Assembly (NCBI RefSeq): GCF_030371825.1
Contig: NZ_JAUDDM010000003.1
Length of the DNA stretch: 64,000 bases
Direction: 5' to 3' (one strand)
Source of the DNA: Collinsella sp944321445
GTDB lineage: Bacteria > Actinomycetota > Coriobacteriia > Coriobacteriales > Coriobacteriaceae
Numbering within the stretch: the first letter of the stretch is position 1; each line of letters starts with the position of its first letter. The position numbers and the translations under genes were made by a program. The notes under the pieces were generated by a model that was not told the origin of the DNA, searched no databases, and saw nothing but the letters and a program-made list of their open reading frames with translations. Of this stretch, positions 17,864-28,598 are shown in pieces.

Positions 17864-17910
17864 CAAAACGGGCCCCGCGCGAAAGCCGATCGCCTTCGCG
17901 CGGGGCCCGT
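17864..17910 (-). terminator. Terminator after the coiled-coil zinc-ribbon gene
   Basis: Perfect 16-bp stem (arms 17868-17883 and 17895-17910), 11-nt loop, followed on the minus strand by TTTT. Confidence 0.85.
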
Positions 17911-17961
17911 CGATGCAGGCATTATGTGCAGAGCACCCCGTGGGGCGCCGAATGGCTCCCG

Positions 17962-18477
17962 TTACTCTCCTAGCTTCGCACCGCAGTTCATGCAGAACGC
18001 ATCGCCCTCGGCAACCGCCGCGCCGCACTGGGGGCAGGTGGGGCCACCGGTCGCAACCGGTGCCGCGGGCTGCGGAGCCTGTGCCAGCGCTGCCTGAATC
18101 TCGGCCATGGGCTTGCCGCAGCCGCTGCAGAACAGGTCTGCCGCACCCACGCGCGTACCGCAGAACGGACAGACGAGCGACTGCGCCGCTTGGGCCTCTT
18201 CGGCCGCCTGGCGCTCAAGCATGTCAATTTCGGCCTGCAGTTGCTCGCGCTCGGCATCGATGGCGGCAATGCCGTCGTACAACCCCTCGCGACCGGCGCG
18301 GAACTCGTCGTTATCCTTCGTGGCGTCGTACAGACTCGCGCCCAGCTGGGCCGCAAGGTTCTGACGGCGCTTGAGCGAATCGGTCATCTGCGACTTGAGC
18401 TTGACCACGCGGGCCGTGCGGCCGGTCGCTGCCACGCCGCGGTTGATTGTCGACTGCACATCATCCAGAAGTCCCAT
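17962..18477 (-). CDS. Coiled-coil protein with two zinc ribbons
   Basis: 171 residues, soluble, no membrane helix. The N-terminal two thirds (to about 98) is helical and charged, ending in a likely coiled coil (AAIDAEREQLQAEIDMLERQ). Two ribbons follow: CPFCGTRVGAADLFCSGCG and CPQCGAAVAEGDAFCMNCG. It may be an adaptor that oligomerises and binds partners through the ribbons. Start at ATG 18477 with GAAGGGAG. It is divergent from the Ser/Thr kinase gene and shares with it one GTTGCGCAAC element; terminator at 17864-17910. Confidence 0.82.
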   Translation of the reverse strand: MGLLDDVQSTINRGVAATGRTARVVKLKSQMTDSLKRRQNLAAQLGASLYDATKDNDEFRAGREGLYDGIAAIDAEREQLQAEIDMLERQAAEEAQAAQSLVCPFCGTRVGAADLFCSGCGKPMAEIQAALAQAPQPAAPVATGGPTCPQCGAAVAEGDAFCMNCGAKLGE

Positions 18478-18578
18478 ATTCGTTCTCCCTTCACGCACCC
18501 AGCTTACGTGCTGGACGCGCGCCGACTCACGTATTGTTCACCCCGTGCCCCGAATCGTTCGGGTATCGGAGCAACGAC

Positions 18579-18641
18579 AGTATAGCCCCGCGCGGCCGGC
18601 AGACGTTGCGCAACGTTTTTGCGTTCCGAACGTCGTATGAT
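18579..18641. promoter_or_regulatory. Bidirectional GTTGCGCAAC promoter, site 3
   Basis: A 14-bp palindrome ACGTTGCGCAACGT (18603-18616) has a -10-like hexamer on each side: TATACT on the minus strand (18579-18584), 20 nt from the decamer, and TATGAT on the plus strand (18636-18641), 21 nt away. They face the coiled-coil zinc-ribbon gene and the kinase gene respectively. The symmetry makes one factor acting on both genes likely. Confidence 0.7.
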
Positions 18642-18689
18642 GTGCCTGCAGGAGTGAAGAGTACCGGACGCAGAACAGGGAGGTGGGAG

Positions 18690-21110
18690 ATGTCGGACCC
18701 CTCGACGCATGAAGAACTATCGATTGTGCGGTTCGATTCCTTCGAGACGGCATTTCCCGTCTCGGGAGCCGGCGAGGCCAAGACGCGCCGGCGGTTCATG
18801 ACGCTGTTGGTGCCGAGTAGCGAGACGCACAGCGGCGCGATGGGAACGGTCAGCCGTGTACGCAACGCGCGGGGCGAAACATTCGCCTTAAAGCGCCTGC
18901 GCGCCGATGCGTTGGAGCGCGCCGGCGACAACGAAGCGTTTAAGCAGGGACTCATCGATGCCTTTCACGAGGAGTACCGCACGCAGTTCGTCCTGTCCCA
19001 CCTCAAGGGTTTCCCCGCGCTGTACGGCTATGGAACCATCGATGGGCTTCCCGCCATTTTGATGGAATGGGTCGAGGGCGAAACGCTGCGCCATGCGCGC
19101 ACGACGCTCGCCACTGAGCCGGGGCCCACAGGACCGCGGATTCCCGCAGTCACCGTTGCCGCCATAGGGATTTCGGTCCTGGAGGTGCTCGGCCAGGTGG
19201 AGCAGCTCGACCGACGCCTGGTGCACCGCGATCTTTCGCCCAACAACATCATGATTCGCACGGGTGCGCAGCCCGTAGCAGAGCAGGTAGCCGCGAACCG
19301 GTTTGACATCTGCCTGATCGATTTCGGCAGCTCGACGCTGATTGAACCGGAGCAGGCAACGACGTTCACACGCCTTTCGAACACCTGGCGCTACGGCACG
19401 GATGAATACGCGGCGCCGGAAATGCTCACGCGCGATGTTCCCAATATCGACCAGCTGCGGCAATCCCCTTCCATCGATATCTACGCCCTATGCAGCGTGC
19501 TGTACGAGCTGTATGCCGATGCGACACCGTATGCGGTCGCCCAGCACCAGGGTGCCTCCCCGTATGTGCTGAAGTGTGCCGAGCTGTCGTCGCTCACGCA
19601 GCTGAGGGACGTGGCGGATGCGCCGCTGTTGAACGCCATATGCGCAGGCATCGCTCCGCGACAGGAGGACCGCATCGCCAGACAGGAACTAATGGCGCGC
19701 CTCCGCAGCTGGCTGGACGCGCGCTTGAACGGTTCGGGCATGGAGTCGGTTCCCTCGGGTGCGTCACGCGACGCCGCCTTTGCCGCTATCCGGGCGCGCG
19801 AGGTTGCCGACCAAGCGCGCGGGCGCATTAGCCACTGGCAGGCGCTCGACGGCAGAGGGGCTGGGATCCCGGACGCGCGAAGCGGAGATGCGATGGCGCG
19901 GGCGGTGCAGCCCGCTCGGCGCGCGTCGACTGGGACTTCCGTGCAGGCGGGACGGCCGTCGTCTGACGCAAGCGTGCAAGGGGTTGCCTCCTCGCGCTCT
20001 GTGAAAACCGCCGGAACTGCGGCCAAACCGGTGTCGCGGCGCGTTGCCGTGGGGTGCGGCGTGCTCGCCGTCGCGGGCATTGCGTGCGCCGGAGCGGCTA
20101 TGGGAATGAGCAAGCTGCTGGAGCGTGTAAACGGAACCGCCGCGGATGATACGGGCACGCCCTCTCCCACGGGCAGCAATGGCGCGGGCCCCGAGCCCGC
20201 GGCACCGCAGAAGCCCGCGGCCGACGGACCGCTGTGGCGTTCGCGCGACGCCGCATCCGGGCTGTGGGGATTCGTCAATGAGTCGGGCGCTTGGGCGATT
20301 GAACCTGCTTTTTCCGAAGAGCCCGCTGCCTTTGTTGACGACCTTGCATGCGCAGCCGACGCTGAGAGCGGACTGTGGGGCTTCATCGACCGCACGGGCG
20401 CATGGATAATCGAGCCTGCCTTCGCCGCCGTCCGCACGTTCGCGGAGGGGCTCGCTGCGGCATGCGATGCGAAAAGCGAGCTGTGGGGATATATCGATGT
20501 TCAGGGCGCATGGGCGATTGAGCCCCATTTTGCCGATGCGCAGTCGTTTTGCGGCGGCATCGCCCCTGCCAAGCAAACGGAGGACGATGCCGACGACCGC
20601 CAGCGCGTGCGCTACGGGCAGCTGTGGGGATTCATCGACGCCACGAGTGCGTGGGCCGTCGAGCCGCAGTTCGCAGGCGCGCAGCCGTTTTCTGGGGACG
20701 GCCTTGCCGCCGTCTGCCGAACCGAGCGGTCGTGGGAGTTCGTCGACACCGCTGGCAACGAGGCATTTGCCGGCACGTGGAGCGATGCGCGGGGCTTTTG
20801 CGACGGGCTCGCTGCCGTCATGGACGGGGACAGCGAGCGCTGGGGTTTCGTGAACGCGGGAGGAACGCTTGCCATCTCGTGCGATTTCTCCGATGTACAG
20901 GATTTCTCGGAAGGATTCGCACCTGCGTGCGACCGCGAGATGGACCTGTGGGGCGCTATCGACACTTCAGGTTCTTGGAAGATCACTCCCGCTTTCAGTG
21001 AAATGAGACCGTTTGAAAACGGCCTGGCAGCGGCGCGGGATGCGGAATCGGGACGCTGGGGCTTTATCGACGCAGACGGCACCTGGCGCATCGAGCCCGC
21101 ATTCGCCTGA
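18690..21110 (+). CDS. Transmembrane Ser/Thr protein kinase with WG-repeat ectodomain
   Basis: 806 residues. The cytoplasmic kinase domain (about 35-345) has a modified glycine loop HSGAMGTVSRV, ATP lysine Lys68 (ALKRL), catalytic HRDLSPNN (Asp181), DFGSS (Asp211) and YAAPEML, so it should be active. A Ser/Ala-rich linker leads to one membrane helix (about 451-472). The exterior holds eight WG-type repeats of the form LWGFIDxxGAWxIEPAF between about 515 and 806; the fifth is degenerate. WG repeats are thought to bind ligands or proteins, so this looks like a surface receptor kinase. Start at ATG 18690 with GGGAGGTGGGAG. Its neighbour encodes an FHA protein, a likely phosphothreonine reader. 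Confidence 0.93.
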   Translation: MSDPSTHEELSIVRFDSFETAFPVSGAGEAKTRRRFMTLLVPSSETHSGAMGTVSRVRNARGETFALKRLRADALERAGDNEAFKQGLIDAFHEEYRTQFVLSHLKGFPALYGYGTIDGLPAILMEWVEGETLRHARTTLATEPGPTGPRIPAVTVAAIGISVLEVLGQVEQLDRRLVHRDLSPNNIMIRTGAQPVAEQVAANRFDICLIDFGSSTLIEPEQATTFTRLSNTWRYGTDEYAAPEMLTRDVPNIDQLRQSPSIDIYALCSVLYELYADATPYAVAQHQGASPYVLKCAELSSLTQLRDVADAPLLNAICAGIAPRQEDRIARQELMARLRSWLDARLNGSGMESVPSGASRDAAFAAIRAREVADQARGRISHWQALDGRGAGIPDARSGDAMARAVQPARRASTGTSVQAGRPSSDASVQGVASSRSVKTAGTAAKPVSRRVAVGCGVLAVAGIACAGAAMGMSKLLERVNGTAADDTGTPSPTGSNGAGPEPAAPQKPAADGPLWRSRDAASGLWGFVNESGAWAIEPAFSEEPAAFVDDLACAADAESGLWGFIDRTGAWIIEPAFAAVRTFAEGLAAACDAKSELWGYIDVQGAWAIEPHFADAQSFCGGIAPAKQTEDDADDRQRVRYGQLWGFIDATSAWAVEPQFAGAQPFSGDGLAAVCRTERSWEFVDTAGNEAFAGTWSDARGFCDGLAAVMDGDSERWGFVNAGGTLAISCDFSDVQDFSEGFAPACDREMDLWGAIDTSGSWKITPAFSEMRPFENGLAAARDAESGRWGFIDADGTWRIEPAFA

Positions 21111-21268
21111 TTGGAACACAGCAGACAGGCTGCTTTGTCTCAAAGGCCGCAGACCTGTCCCAGGAGAGGCCAAAATGTCCCCTGGCACCCCCGTCCCCAG
21201 AGAGGACACCCAATTGGTACACTGGGATGCGTGTATGCAGCCGGCCCTCGATCGAAGAAGAGATGCCC

Positions 21269-22225
21269 ATGGAGCCCGAGACCCCCAGCTCGTTTTTGTT
21301 CGCAGACCTCAAGCGAAGCTTTGGCATCAGCAATCGCGACACCGCGCGCATGGTCCTCACCGACCGACCCATCTTGAGCGGCGTATCGCCGCGCGACCGC
21401 GCCGAGGAGCGCACCTTCCTCTCGCGCGAGATTGTGCACGCCGAACCCGGGTACCTGCCGGAATCGTTCTTCCGCCCCTTCGACCAGGCGGCGCAGGACA
21501 TCACGGCGCGTTGCCTTGCGCGGCTGAAGGATGCGGATGCTCGCACCGCGCTCCAGCAGCATATCGCGCAAGATATCGCGCCCGCATTCTGCGATGCCCT
21601 GCGCGCCCATGGCGCGAACGCGGCGCTCTATGCCAACGCGCTCGCGCGCATCGCGGTGATGGACCTTGCCAACAATCAAAGCCGCTGCGTTGTCTACATG
21701 CTGCTCTATGTGGCTTCCGCCTGCTTGGGGGATGTTTCCCGGGCCATCGAGATCACGGAAGACTTCGCGACCAAGCACCTCATGGGCGGCTTTTCCACCA
21801 AGGCGGCCGAACTCGGCGACGAGAACGCGACGGCACCCGAAGACGATGACATGCGCCTGGGGCTCGTCCGCGTCATCGACGGCAAGCTGAAGATCGACGT
21901 GCACCCGCTTTCGTGCGGGGAGGGCGGCACCGTGGTGGGAACCTTTGCCACGGGCCCGTGTGCCATCGTCGATGTTGAGCCGGATGTCTCCCGCTCCCAC
22001 CTGCGCATTTGGCGCGACGCAGACGGCCGCTGGCTGTGCTGCGGAATGAATTCCACCTACGGCACCACCGTGATATCGGGCGAGGACGGCAGCGGGCACG
22101 TTGTCGAAAAACCGCGCGCCGAGCGAGCGGACGAAGAGGCGTCGCGGCCGTACGAGATCTTCCCGGGCGACGTGCTGTGCCTGGGCGCCACGACGCGCTT
22201 CATGGTCCTCGAAATCACCGAGTGA
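21269..22225 (+). CDS. FHA-domain protein downstream of the kinase
   Basis: 318 residues from ATG 21269, chosen because GAAGAAGAG is 6 nt upstream; starts at 21227 or 21263 are possible. Residues about 1-190 are mainly helical with no recognised family. The C-terminal FHA domain (about 210-318) shows PDVSRSHLRI and MNSTYGT, the residues that contact phosphothreonine. No membrane helix. Same strand as the kinase, 158 nt after it, so it probably binds the autophosphorylated kinase or its substrates and relays the signal. Confidence 0.87.
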   Translation: MEPETPSSFLFADLKRSFGISNRDTARMVLTDRPILSGVSPRDRAEERTFLSREIVHAEPGYLPESFFRPFDQAAQDITARCLARLKDADARTALQQHIAQDIAPAFCDALRAHGANAALYANALARIAVMDLANNQSRCVVYMLLYVASACLGDVSRAIEITEDFATKHLMGGFSTKAAELGDENATAPEDDDMRLGLVRVIDGKLKIDVHPLSCGEGGTVVGTFATGPCAIVDVEPDVSRSHLRIWRDADGRWLCCGMNSTYGTTVISGEDGSGHVVEKPRAERADEEASRPYEIFPGDVLCLGATTRFMVLEITE

Positions 22226-22263
22226 GCCGACTTGGTGGAAAACCTCTGTCCTTATTTCACGAG

Positions 22264-23241
22264 TTAGGACTTGGTGAGGGTGTAGGTGTCGCAAATGTGA
22301 ATGAGACTGGGGTCGGCGTAGCTCCTGGCCTCGACCTCCAGGCGTGTACCGTAGCTATAGTCCTCGCAGTCGACATTGATTTTCATTCTCCAGTCGTCCG
22401 TACCCTCGATGTCGCCGGCCAGCTTAAACGAACCGTTGCTGTTAATCGTTCCCGTTAAATCTTCAAAGGTCAGCACCTGATCGCCGTCGAATGTATCGAC
22501 ATCAGAAGAGTAAGCGGATGGTTGGTGCCCATGGAAGAGAACCGTAACATCAGCCTTGAGCTGGCCGGTCGAGTCGTTGATGCTCTTGATGACAAGCTTG
22601 AGTGGATGCTCAGACGCTCCAAAGCAATTGTGTGAGCCACCAGAGGCATCGGTCTCCGTCAGCTCGCCGGTCCAGGTGCCCACGAGCGCTTGCAGCTGGG
22701 AATCGCCTGAATCCTCATCCTCTTCCTCATCCGCAGCCGACGCGGTGACCCCGGTCGCCGGGGAGCTGGAGGGCGTCGCGTCGCTCGCGCTCGCATCATC
22801 TTGCTTCGCGGTCTCGGCGGTGGAGGCATTGCTCTCCTCCTTCGCCTCGTCCAGCTGCTCGCCCATCTCGTCAAGCTGTTCTTGCAGCTCATCAATCTGG
22901 CTTTGCGCCTCCTGGTTGCCCTGGTTCATGAAGTACCACATGCCACCGGCGCCGGCACCCGCCACGACCAGCAGCGCGATCAGGCCACCCACGATCTTCG
23001 GAGCGGCTGAGCGCTTCTTCGCGGGCTCGGGCTCCGCGGGAGACGGATCGTAGTCGTTCGGCACCGCCCAATCGGCCGCCTCGGTGGCAGGCATCGCAGG
23101 CTGGGCCACCGTCTCTTGCAGCGAAGGGTCGGGAGCGGGAGGGGTCACCGGGTTCGCCGGCGCACCCGCGACCACGTTGCCGCACTTGGTGCAAAAATGC
23201 GCGCCGTCTTCCAGCTGCGCGCCGCATTTAGGACAAAACAT
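22264..23241 (-). CDS. Zinc-ribbon membrane protein with coiled coil and beta-rich outer domain
   Basis: 325 residues. Zinc ribbon MFCPKCGAQLEDGAHFCTKC, Pro-rich linker, membrane helix (about 85-108), an extracellular heptad-like coiled coil (SQIDELQEQLDEMGEQLDEA), an acidic Ser/Glu/Asp linker, then about 120 residues beginning LVGTWTGELTETDASGG that look like a beta-barrel or lipocalin-type binding domain. No enzyme motif. Promoter site 4 (GTTGCGCAAC) lies 69 nt upstream of ATG 23241. It runs convergent to the FHA gene. Confidence 0.8.
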   Translation of the reverse strand: MFCPKCGAQLEDGAHFCTKCGNVVAGAPANPVTPPAPDPSLQETVAQPAMPATEAADWAVPNDYDPSPAEPEPAKKRSAAPKIVGGLIALLVVAGAGAGGMWYFMNQGNQEAQSQIDELQEQLDEMGEQLDEAKEESNASTAETAKQDDASASDATPSSSPATGVTASAADEEEDEDSGDSQLQALVGTWTGELTETDASGGSHNCFGASEHPLKLVIKSINDSTGQLKADVTVLFHGHQPSAYSSDVDTFDGDQVLTFEDLTGTINSNGSFKLAGDIEGTDDWRMKINVDCEDYSYGTRLEVEARSYADPSLIHICDTYTLTKS

Positions 23242-23283
23242 CGCACACCGCCTTGTAGGACGTTGGTTATCTCGACAAGGTCC

Positions 23284-23319
23284 ATGGTAAACAACGTTTT
23301 GCACTTCTTGTTGCGCAAC
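23284..23319 (-). promoter_or_regulatory. GTTGCGCAAC promoter, site 4
   Basis: Palindrome at 23310-23319, 20-nt spacer, then the -10-like TACCAT (23284-23289), 42 nt before ATG 23241. It sits between the end of pcrA and the ribbon gene, giving that gene its own promoter. Confidence 0.6.
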
Positions 23320-23345
23320 ATTGCCCGATATGCCGGGCGCACCCG

Positions 23346-26138
<2,793 letters not shown>

Positions 26139-26292
26139 GGCGACTCCTGGCGTGTCTTCGTGGCGCAGCCTACGGGCGCGCCGTATGTTGAGCCAAACCA
26201 GTATAGCCGCCCGCGCGGACACGGTTGTGTAAGAACAGGAAGGGTCCATGGCAGCGCGGCTCGAGACGTCGTCTGAGCGCTCCCCCCCCCTA

Positions 26293-26374
26293 CAGATTCC
26301 GCGGAATCTGCAGTGCGCATATGACGTTTCACCAGGATTGACGGTTTTCCGCGCAACAGAATCCGCGGAATCTG
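26293..26374. repeat. Twin palindromes CAGATTCCGCGGAATCTG
   Basis: An 18-bp perfect palindrome CAGATTCCGCGGAATCTG (26293-26310) and a near copy, CAGAATCCGCGGAATCTG (26357-26374), are 64 nt apart in the 356-nt pcrA/ppk2 gap, just after a run of nine C. Together they can form one long hairpin or two small cruciforms. The gap must also hold the promoters of both divergent genes. Confidence 0.7.
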
Positions 26375-26494
26375 AAACCCTCTTGCGGCCGCAGGCGGCT
26401 CAAGCAGGCAGCAACCCGAAGCGAGCCGCTCCTCGAAAACAGCCTCTGCATCCCCCACGAACGGGGAACAAGAACAGCAGCGAATGGAGGCACC

Positions 26495-27397
26495 ATGAAC
26501 ATCGCAAAGCATCTGGAACGACTCACGGTAAGCGATGGCAAGGGATTCGACCTCGCATCGATGCCGTGTTCCCTCGACATCGATAAAGAGGAGCGCCCGG
26601 CGCTCGAGGGGATTCTCGCCGTCAACAAAGCGCGTATTGCGGAGCTGCAGGACAAACTGTACGCCGACGCCCATGAAGGCGTCGTCATCATCTTCCAAGC
26701 CATGGACGCTGCGGGCAAGGACTCGACCATCCGCCACGTGCTGGGCGGCATCAATCCAACGGGCATCGATGTGCGCAGTTTCAAGCAGCCGAGCGAGGAG
26801 GAGCTAGCGCACGGCTTTTTGTGGCGCACGTTCTCGGCCCTCCCCCGCCGCGGCAAGATCGCCGTGCTCAACCGCTCCTATTACGAGGAATGCCTGGTGG
26901 TGCGCGTGCGCGAGCTGTGGCGCAGCTACCGCATGCCGCAGCGTTGCCTCGACATGAGCGAGAAGCGCTACTTCGAGGATCGGTTCGAAGACATCTGCGC
27001 GTTCGAGCGCTATCTTTCGCGCATGGGCTTTCGCGTGGTGAAGATCTTCCTCAATGTGAGCGCGGACAAGCAGAAAGAGCGCTTCCTGGAGCGCATCGAC
27101 AACGAGGCGAAGAACTGGAAGTTCTCGGAAAGCGACCTGTCTGAGCGCGTGCGCTGGGACGATTACCAGCGCGCCTATGAAGAGATGATCGCTGGCACCG
27201 CCACCCGACATGCGCCGTGGTATACGATTCCCGCCGACCAGAAATGGGTCGCCCGTGCGCTGGTGTCGCAGATTCTGCGCGACGTGTTGGAAGACATCGA
27301 CCCGCGCTATCCCGACCTTCCCGATGAGCAGAAGGCACGTCTATCGACCTGTCGGGAGCTTCTTACCGATGGTCCGGCGGCCGACGTCGACCACTGA
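26495..27397 (+). CDS. ppk2: Polyphosphate kinase 2 (PPK2 family)
   Basis: 300 residues, one PPK2 domain. Transfers phosphate between inorganic polyphosphate and nucleotides, usually driving ADP or AMP phosphorylation. P-loop FQAMDAAGKDSTIRHVL, lid-type segment LWRTFSALPRRGKIAVLNRS and the NWKFSESDL motif are all present. Start at ATG 26495 with GGAGG at a good distance. It ends 9 nt before the convergent AEC transporter gene with no visible terminator. Subclass (I or III) cannot be fixed by eye. Confidence 0.93.
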   Translation: MNIAKHLERLTVSDGKGFDLASMPCSLDIDKEERPALEGILAVNKARIAELQDKLYADAHEGVVIIFQAMDAAGKDSTIRHVLGGINPTGIDVRSFKQPSEEELAHGFLWRTFSALPRRGKIAVLNRSYYEECLVVRVRELWRSYRMPQRCLDMSEKRYFEDRFEDICAFERYLSRMGFRVVKIFLNVSADKQKERFLERIDNEAKNWKFSESDLSERVRWDDYQRAYEEMIAGTATRHAPWYTIPADQKWVARALVSQILRDVLEDIDPRYPDLPDEQKARLSTCRELLTDGPAADVDH

Positions 27398-27406
27398 GGG
27401 ATATGC

Positions 27407-28330
27407 CTACAGCGCCCAAAGCGCACGGATCGCCATGCCCACGGCAGGCACGGTGATGAGTGACAGCACGGTCGACGTCATGACGAGCTTCGAGGCAAAG
27501 CGGGAGTCGGCGTGGTACTTCTCGGCAAGCATCGCCGTGGTGCTCGCTGCCGGCATGGCCGAAAGCAGCACGCAGACCTCCGACGAAAACGCGTCGACCG
27601 GCAACGCGTGCAGCACGAGCGCGACGATGACGGGAATAGCGATGAGCCGCTCGAAGCTATAGATCAATGCCTCGCGGTCGAGCACCTCGCGCAGCGGGCA
27701 CTCGCTGATGATGGCGCCGACCACGAACATGCTGAGCGCCGTGCTGCAACCGCCGATTTTGTCGATAGCGCCCACCACGGGACTCGGCAGACTGTACCCC
27801 GCGCTGTAGAGCGCCATCACCGCGAAGCCGATGAAGATGGACAGCACGCAGGGGTGCGTGAGCACCCGGCGCACCGCGTGGCGGTCTTTGGTGCCGGCGA
27901 ACATGCTCACGCCGTAGGTGAACATGAGGACACGCTGCGGCAACAGGAAGATTGAAGCGCACAGCAGGCCCTGTGCGCCGAAGTACGCCTGGGCGACCGG
28001 CATGCCGATGAGCCCTGCGTTGGAGACCATGATGCCGTATTTCAGGCAGGCGCGATGTCCCTCGGCGGTTTTGCGGAAGAACACGTGATTCCAAATGGCG
28101 TAGAAGACCTGAAGTGCGCACGAGATCATGAGCACGGAAAACGTCATCTTGAGCGTTTGCGGCGTGAGCTCCATTTCAAACGAGCTGATAACCGACGCAG
28201 GCAGTACCACGGCCATGATCACATCGACCAGATGGGCTCGCGTCATGGCGTCGAGCGTTTTGCGCAGGCCCAGAAAGAAGCCCACCGCCGTCATGATGAA
28301 GATCTCGATTTGAATCGCGATCATTTCCAT
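27407..28330 (-). CDS. AEC (auxin efflux carrier) family transporter
   Basis: 307 residues, about ten membrane helices. N-terminal FIMTAVGFFLGLRK and the paired half SSEVCVLLSAMPAASTTAML fit the AEC family of malate/lactate-type or amino-acid exporters. The central KYGIMVSNAGLIGMPVAQAY is the conserved unwound-helix region (Asn/Pro). Start taken at ATG 28330; ATG 28324 is equally possible and the ribosome site is weak. Substrate unknown. Confidence 0.85.
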   Translation of the reverse strand: MEMIAIQIEIFIMTAVGFFLGLRKTLDAMTRAHLVDVIMAVVLPASVISSFEMELTPQTLKMTFSVLMISCALQVFYAIWNHVFFRKTAEGHRACLKYGIMVSNAGLIGMPVAQAYFGAQGLLCASIFLLPQRVLMFTYGVSMFAGTKDRHAVRRVLTHPCVLSIFIGFAVMALYSAGYSLPSPVVGAIDKIGGCSTALSMFVVGAIISECPLREVLDREALIYSFERLIAIPVIVALVLHALPVDAFSSEVCVLLSAMPAASTTAMLAEKYHADSRFASKLVMTSTVLSLITVPAVGMAIRALWAL

Positions 28331-28469
28331 TCCGTCGCACCCATCCTTGCTAGCAGCGTACACACGACATCCTATGGTGCCAGAACATGCGATGCTCGCA
28401 GGTGCTCACGCCGTGCACCCGCCGGCTTTCTGCATAGGGCGTCCATGTTTTGCTGACAGCGCGTGTGGG

Positions 28470-28564
28470 GGGGGTTAGTCATTTCTACTTGCCGTTTCGA
28501 TCGCTAGCAGGCTGATTTTCGGCGAGCTACCGAACGAAAGGGCAAGTAGAAATGACTAACCCCC
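28470..28564. repeat. 95-nt near-perfect hairpin, copy A
   Basis: Arms 28470-28492 and 28542-28564 pair perfectly over 23 bp. Pairing continues inward with a few single mismatches to a loop near 28515-28519. The core TTTCTACTTGCCGTTTCG and its partner recur in copy B at 30292-30388. It lies in the AEC/zinc-ribbon gap and is bounded by runs of G and C. Confidence 0.88.
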
Positions 28565-28598
28565 TACCTCGGAGAGAGGCAGAGGGTCGGCGTGTTCG

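Noticed and set aside
18447..18689. Upstream extension of the Ser/Thr kinase start
   Set aside because: The extension would cover the GTTGCGCAAC promoter and antisense DNA, and the Shine-Dalgarno before ATG 18690 is much better.
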